NCBI GenBank assembly: GCA_049840935.1
Contig: JASGJA010000016.1
Location: 62,001 to 126,000, forward strand
Source of the DNA: Mesorhizobium_G sp049840935
GTDB taxonomy: Bacteria > Pseudomonadota > Alphaproteobacteria > Rhizobiales > Rhizobiaceae
Direction of reading: 5' to 3'
Length of the DNA: 64,000 nt
Shown piece after piece: positions 62,041-64,000 of the stretch. A program made the translations under genes and the position numbers. The first letter of the stretch is position 1. Every line of letters starts with the position of its first letter. The notes beneath the pieces were generated by a model. The model was given only the letters and a program-made list of their open reading frames with translations, ran no database searches and was not told where the DNA came from.

Positions 62041-64000
62041 GCGAAAAACGGTCGGATAAGCGGCCATCCCTGCACCTCGAAATTTCACGGGCGGTAACGC
62101 CGCTGGATCAGCGGGAGGCCGACAGCGAAGCTAAGGAAATCGCGGTGCAGGCGCGCGAGAGCGATCTGCCGCGCCTTGCCGAGCTTCTGGAAGGGAAGGG
62201 CACTCAGCGCGACTTTCTGGGGGCGGTATTCGAGCTTTCCGATTTTCTGCGGGACACGGCGCGGCGCAATCCGCAGTTTCTGGACGGGTTGTTCGACCGC
62301 AATGCAGGTGAGCGTGTTGCGGCAATCCTGAAGGAAGTTGCAGCGCTACCGCGTGCTGATGACGTCAGCGAGGGGGGCCTGATGGCGTCGCTTCGCTTGT
62401 TGAAATCAGAGGCGCATTTCTTGATTGCACTGGCTGATCTATCGGGCGAGTGGCAGCCAGAGCGAACCGTGCGCGCACTGAGCGATTTGGCCGATGCGGC
62501 GACTGGCGCGGCAGTGGATTTCCTGCTCGCTGATGCGAATCGCCAAGGCAAATTGAAATTGCCGGACCCGAACGATCCGTCCGTGGGTTCGGGTTTTATC
62601 GTACTTGGTATGGGCAAGCTCGGTGCATTCGAGCTGAACTATTCTTCCGACATAGATATGGTCGTCTTTTTCGACCCGGAATCAGAGTCAATTATTGACC
62701 CTTTCGACGCCACCGATCTGTTTTCGCGGTTGACGCGGCGGCTTGTCCGCATTTTGCAAGACCGCACCGAGCACGGCTACGTATTCCGCACCGATTTGCG
62801 GCTGCGGCCCGATCCGGGCTCTACACCGCTGGCCATACCGGTTCAGGCTGCACTGCACTACTACGAAAGCCGGGGTCAGAACTGGGAGCGCGCCGCGATG
62901 ATCAAGGCGCGGCCCATAGCCGGGGATTTGCAGGCAGGAGCGGCCTTTCTCAAGGAACTGACGCCTTATGTGTGGCGCAAATATCTGGACTACGCGGCGA
63001 TTGCGGATGTGCATTCGATCAAGCGGCAGATTCATGCGCATAAGGGGTTGGGCGAGATCGCGGTACGCGGGCACAACGTAAAACTTGGGCGCGGCGGCAT
63101 TCGTGAGATCGAGTTTTTCGTGCAGACGCAGCAGCTTATTGCCGGTGGGCGGTTTCCGGAACTGCGTGGGCGCGCGACCGTGCCAATGTTGGCGCAGCTT
63201 GAAAAACATGGCTGGATTACGCGCGAAGCGAGCGAAGTGCTCGCATCACGCTATTGGTTTTTAAGGCGGGTCGAGCACGCGATTCAGGTCGTAGCCGATG
63301 AGCAAACCCATACGCTGCCAGAAGATGATGAAGGGTTGGAGCGGATCGCGCATCTGCTTGGATACGCTTCCGCAGATGCATTTTCTCAGGATTTCCGGGC
63401 AGCTTTGCACGATGTGGAAGGGCATTATGCGGCGCTGTTTGAAGCCGCGCCGCAATTGTCTTCTGGCATCGGCAATCTGGTGTTTACCGGGGACGTGGAC
63501 GATCCAGACACGCTGCAAACGCTCACCAGCCTCGGCTTTCAACGGCCCAGCGACATTTGCCGTGTGATACGCAATTGGCATCGCGGACGCTATCGCGCGA
63601 CGCAATCGGCGGAGGCGCGCGAAAGGCTAACCGAGCTTACGCCAGCCTTGCTGGAGGCGTTTGGCGAAACGCGACGAGCGGACGAAGCACTGTTGCGCTT
63701 TGATGAATTCCTTGCGGGACTTCCTGCTGGTATTCAGTTGTTCTCGCTGCTGCAATCCAATCCACGGCTGCTGCGATTGCTCGCGACGATCATGGGTGCG
63801 GCACCAAGGCTTGCAGCCATCATTACCCGACGGGCGCATGTTTTCGACGGCTTGCTTGATCCGGCGCTCATGACCGATCTGCCGGACCGCGCCTACCTTT
63901 CCGCGCGATTGGCCGCATTTTTGGAAGGCATCTCCAATTACGAAACCGTGCTGGACCGGCTGCGGATATTTGCAGACGAGCAGAAATTCTTGATTGGCGT
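62037..64000 (+). CDS. glnE: glutamine synthetase adenylyltransferase, 5' part
   Basis: GlnE adds and removes AMP on glutamine synthetase according to nitrogen status. About 654 codons of an expected 950-1000 are present, and the frame is open to the window end. The N-terminal adenylyl-removing nucleotidyltransferase domain shows GMGKLGAFELNYSSDIDMVV with the catalytic aspartates, then YVFRTDLRLRPDPGSTPLA and GRGGIREIEFFVQ, followed by the helical regulatory domain. The ATG overlaps the stop of the kinase gene (ATGA). The second catalytic domain lies beyond the window. Confidence 0.95.
   Translation, partial: MSEKRSDKRPSLHLEISRAVTPLDQREADSEAKEIAVQARESDLPRLAELLEGKGTQRDFLGAVFELSDFLRDTARRNPQFLDGLFDRNAGERVAAILKEVAALPRADDVSEGGLMASLRLLKSEAHFLIALADLSGEWQPERTVRALSDLADAATGAAVDFLLADANRQGKLKLPDPNDPSVGSGFIVLGMGKLGAFELNYSSDIDMVVFFDPESESIIDPFDATDLFSRLTRRLVRILQDRTEHGYVFRTDLRLRPDPGSTPLAIPVQAALHYYESRGQNWERAAMIKARPIAGDLQAGAAFLKELTPYVWRKYLDYAAIADVHSIKRQIHAHKGLGEIAVRGHNVKLGRGGIREIEFFVQTQQLIAGGRFPELRGRATVPMLAQLEKHGWITREASEVLASRYWFLRRVEHAIQVVADEQTHTLPEDDEGLERIAHLLGYASADAFSQDFRAALHDVEGHYAALFEAAPQLSSGIGNLVFTGDVDDPDTLQTLTSLGFQRPSDICRVIRNWHRGRYRATQSAEARERLTELTPALLEAFGETRRADEALLRFDEFLAGLPAGIQLFSLLQSNPRLLRLLATIMGAAPRLAAIITRRAHVFDGLLDPALMTDLPDRAYLSARLAAFLEGISNYETVLDRLRIFADEQKFLIG

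Overview
The window is a 64 kb piece of an alphaproteobacterial chromosome, almost certainly from the Hyphomicrobiales (Rhizobiales). The evidence is the betI-betA-betB order, a MucR/Ros zinc-finger regulator, an lpiA-acvB pair, a feuN-feuP-feuQ locus, the ccmI-ccmE-ccmF-ccmH then degP, two-component pair and glnE order, and a gene transfer agent (GTA) head-tail cluster. I cannot fix the genus. There are no rRNA genes, no CRISPR array and no recognisable insertion sequence; one tRNA gene is present.

Layout. 0-13 kb: tRNA-Pro(CGG); choline-to-betaine operon betIAB with its operator; a Rhizobium-type asparaginase; a GreB-like factor; a Doc/AbrB toxin-antitoxin pair with a perfect palindromic operator; heterodimeric methylmalonyl-CoA mutase; a HerA/YjgR-like ATPase; an L,D-transpeptidase. 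13-25 kb: a class IV aminotransferase, sodB, two c-type cytochromes, and a leftward operon metallophosphoesterase-lpiA-acvB-oligopeptidase B that points to envelope lipid (lysyl-phosphatidylglycerol) metabolism; then two copper-type genes. 25-36 kb: mucR, a lone DnaA domain IV protein, sufE, a DivJ-like kinase, several DUF genes, and a class A penicillin-binding protein, with a 225-bp tandem repeat between them. 36.6-50.9 kb: a compact, all-rightward RcGTA-type cluster running from small terminase to the host-specificity protein, with a strong-looking promoter and palindromic operator in front and a holin-like gene behind. 51-64 kb: feuNPQ, a glycine-zipper lipoprotein, cytochrome c maturation genes, degP, a second two-component pair, and the 5' part of glnE, which runs off the window.

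Quality. Eleven otherwise well-conserved genes are broken by frameshifts, twelve sites in all. Eleven of the twelve are consistent with one extra base, and nine of the twelve sit on or beside GANTC, the site methylated by CcrM in alphaproteobacteria. I read these as sequencing errors at methylated sites rather than real pseudogenes, so I annotate each as one gene. Intergenic palindromes are the other notable layer: two perfect 49-bp inverted pairs with matched changes in both arms (one lies inside the GTA operon), a perfect 40-bp pair, and a tandem repeat that has copied the 3' end of a small gene. I did not find a clearly new multi-gene system. The most useful leads are the GTA control region and its internal elements, the mucR leader palindrome, the metallophosphoesterase-lpiA-acvB linkage, and the orphan DnaA-domain gene.
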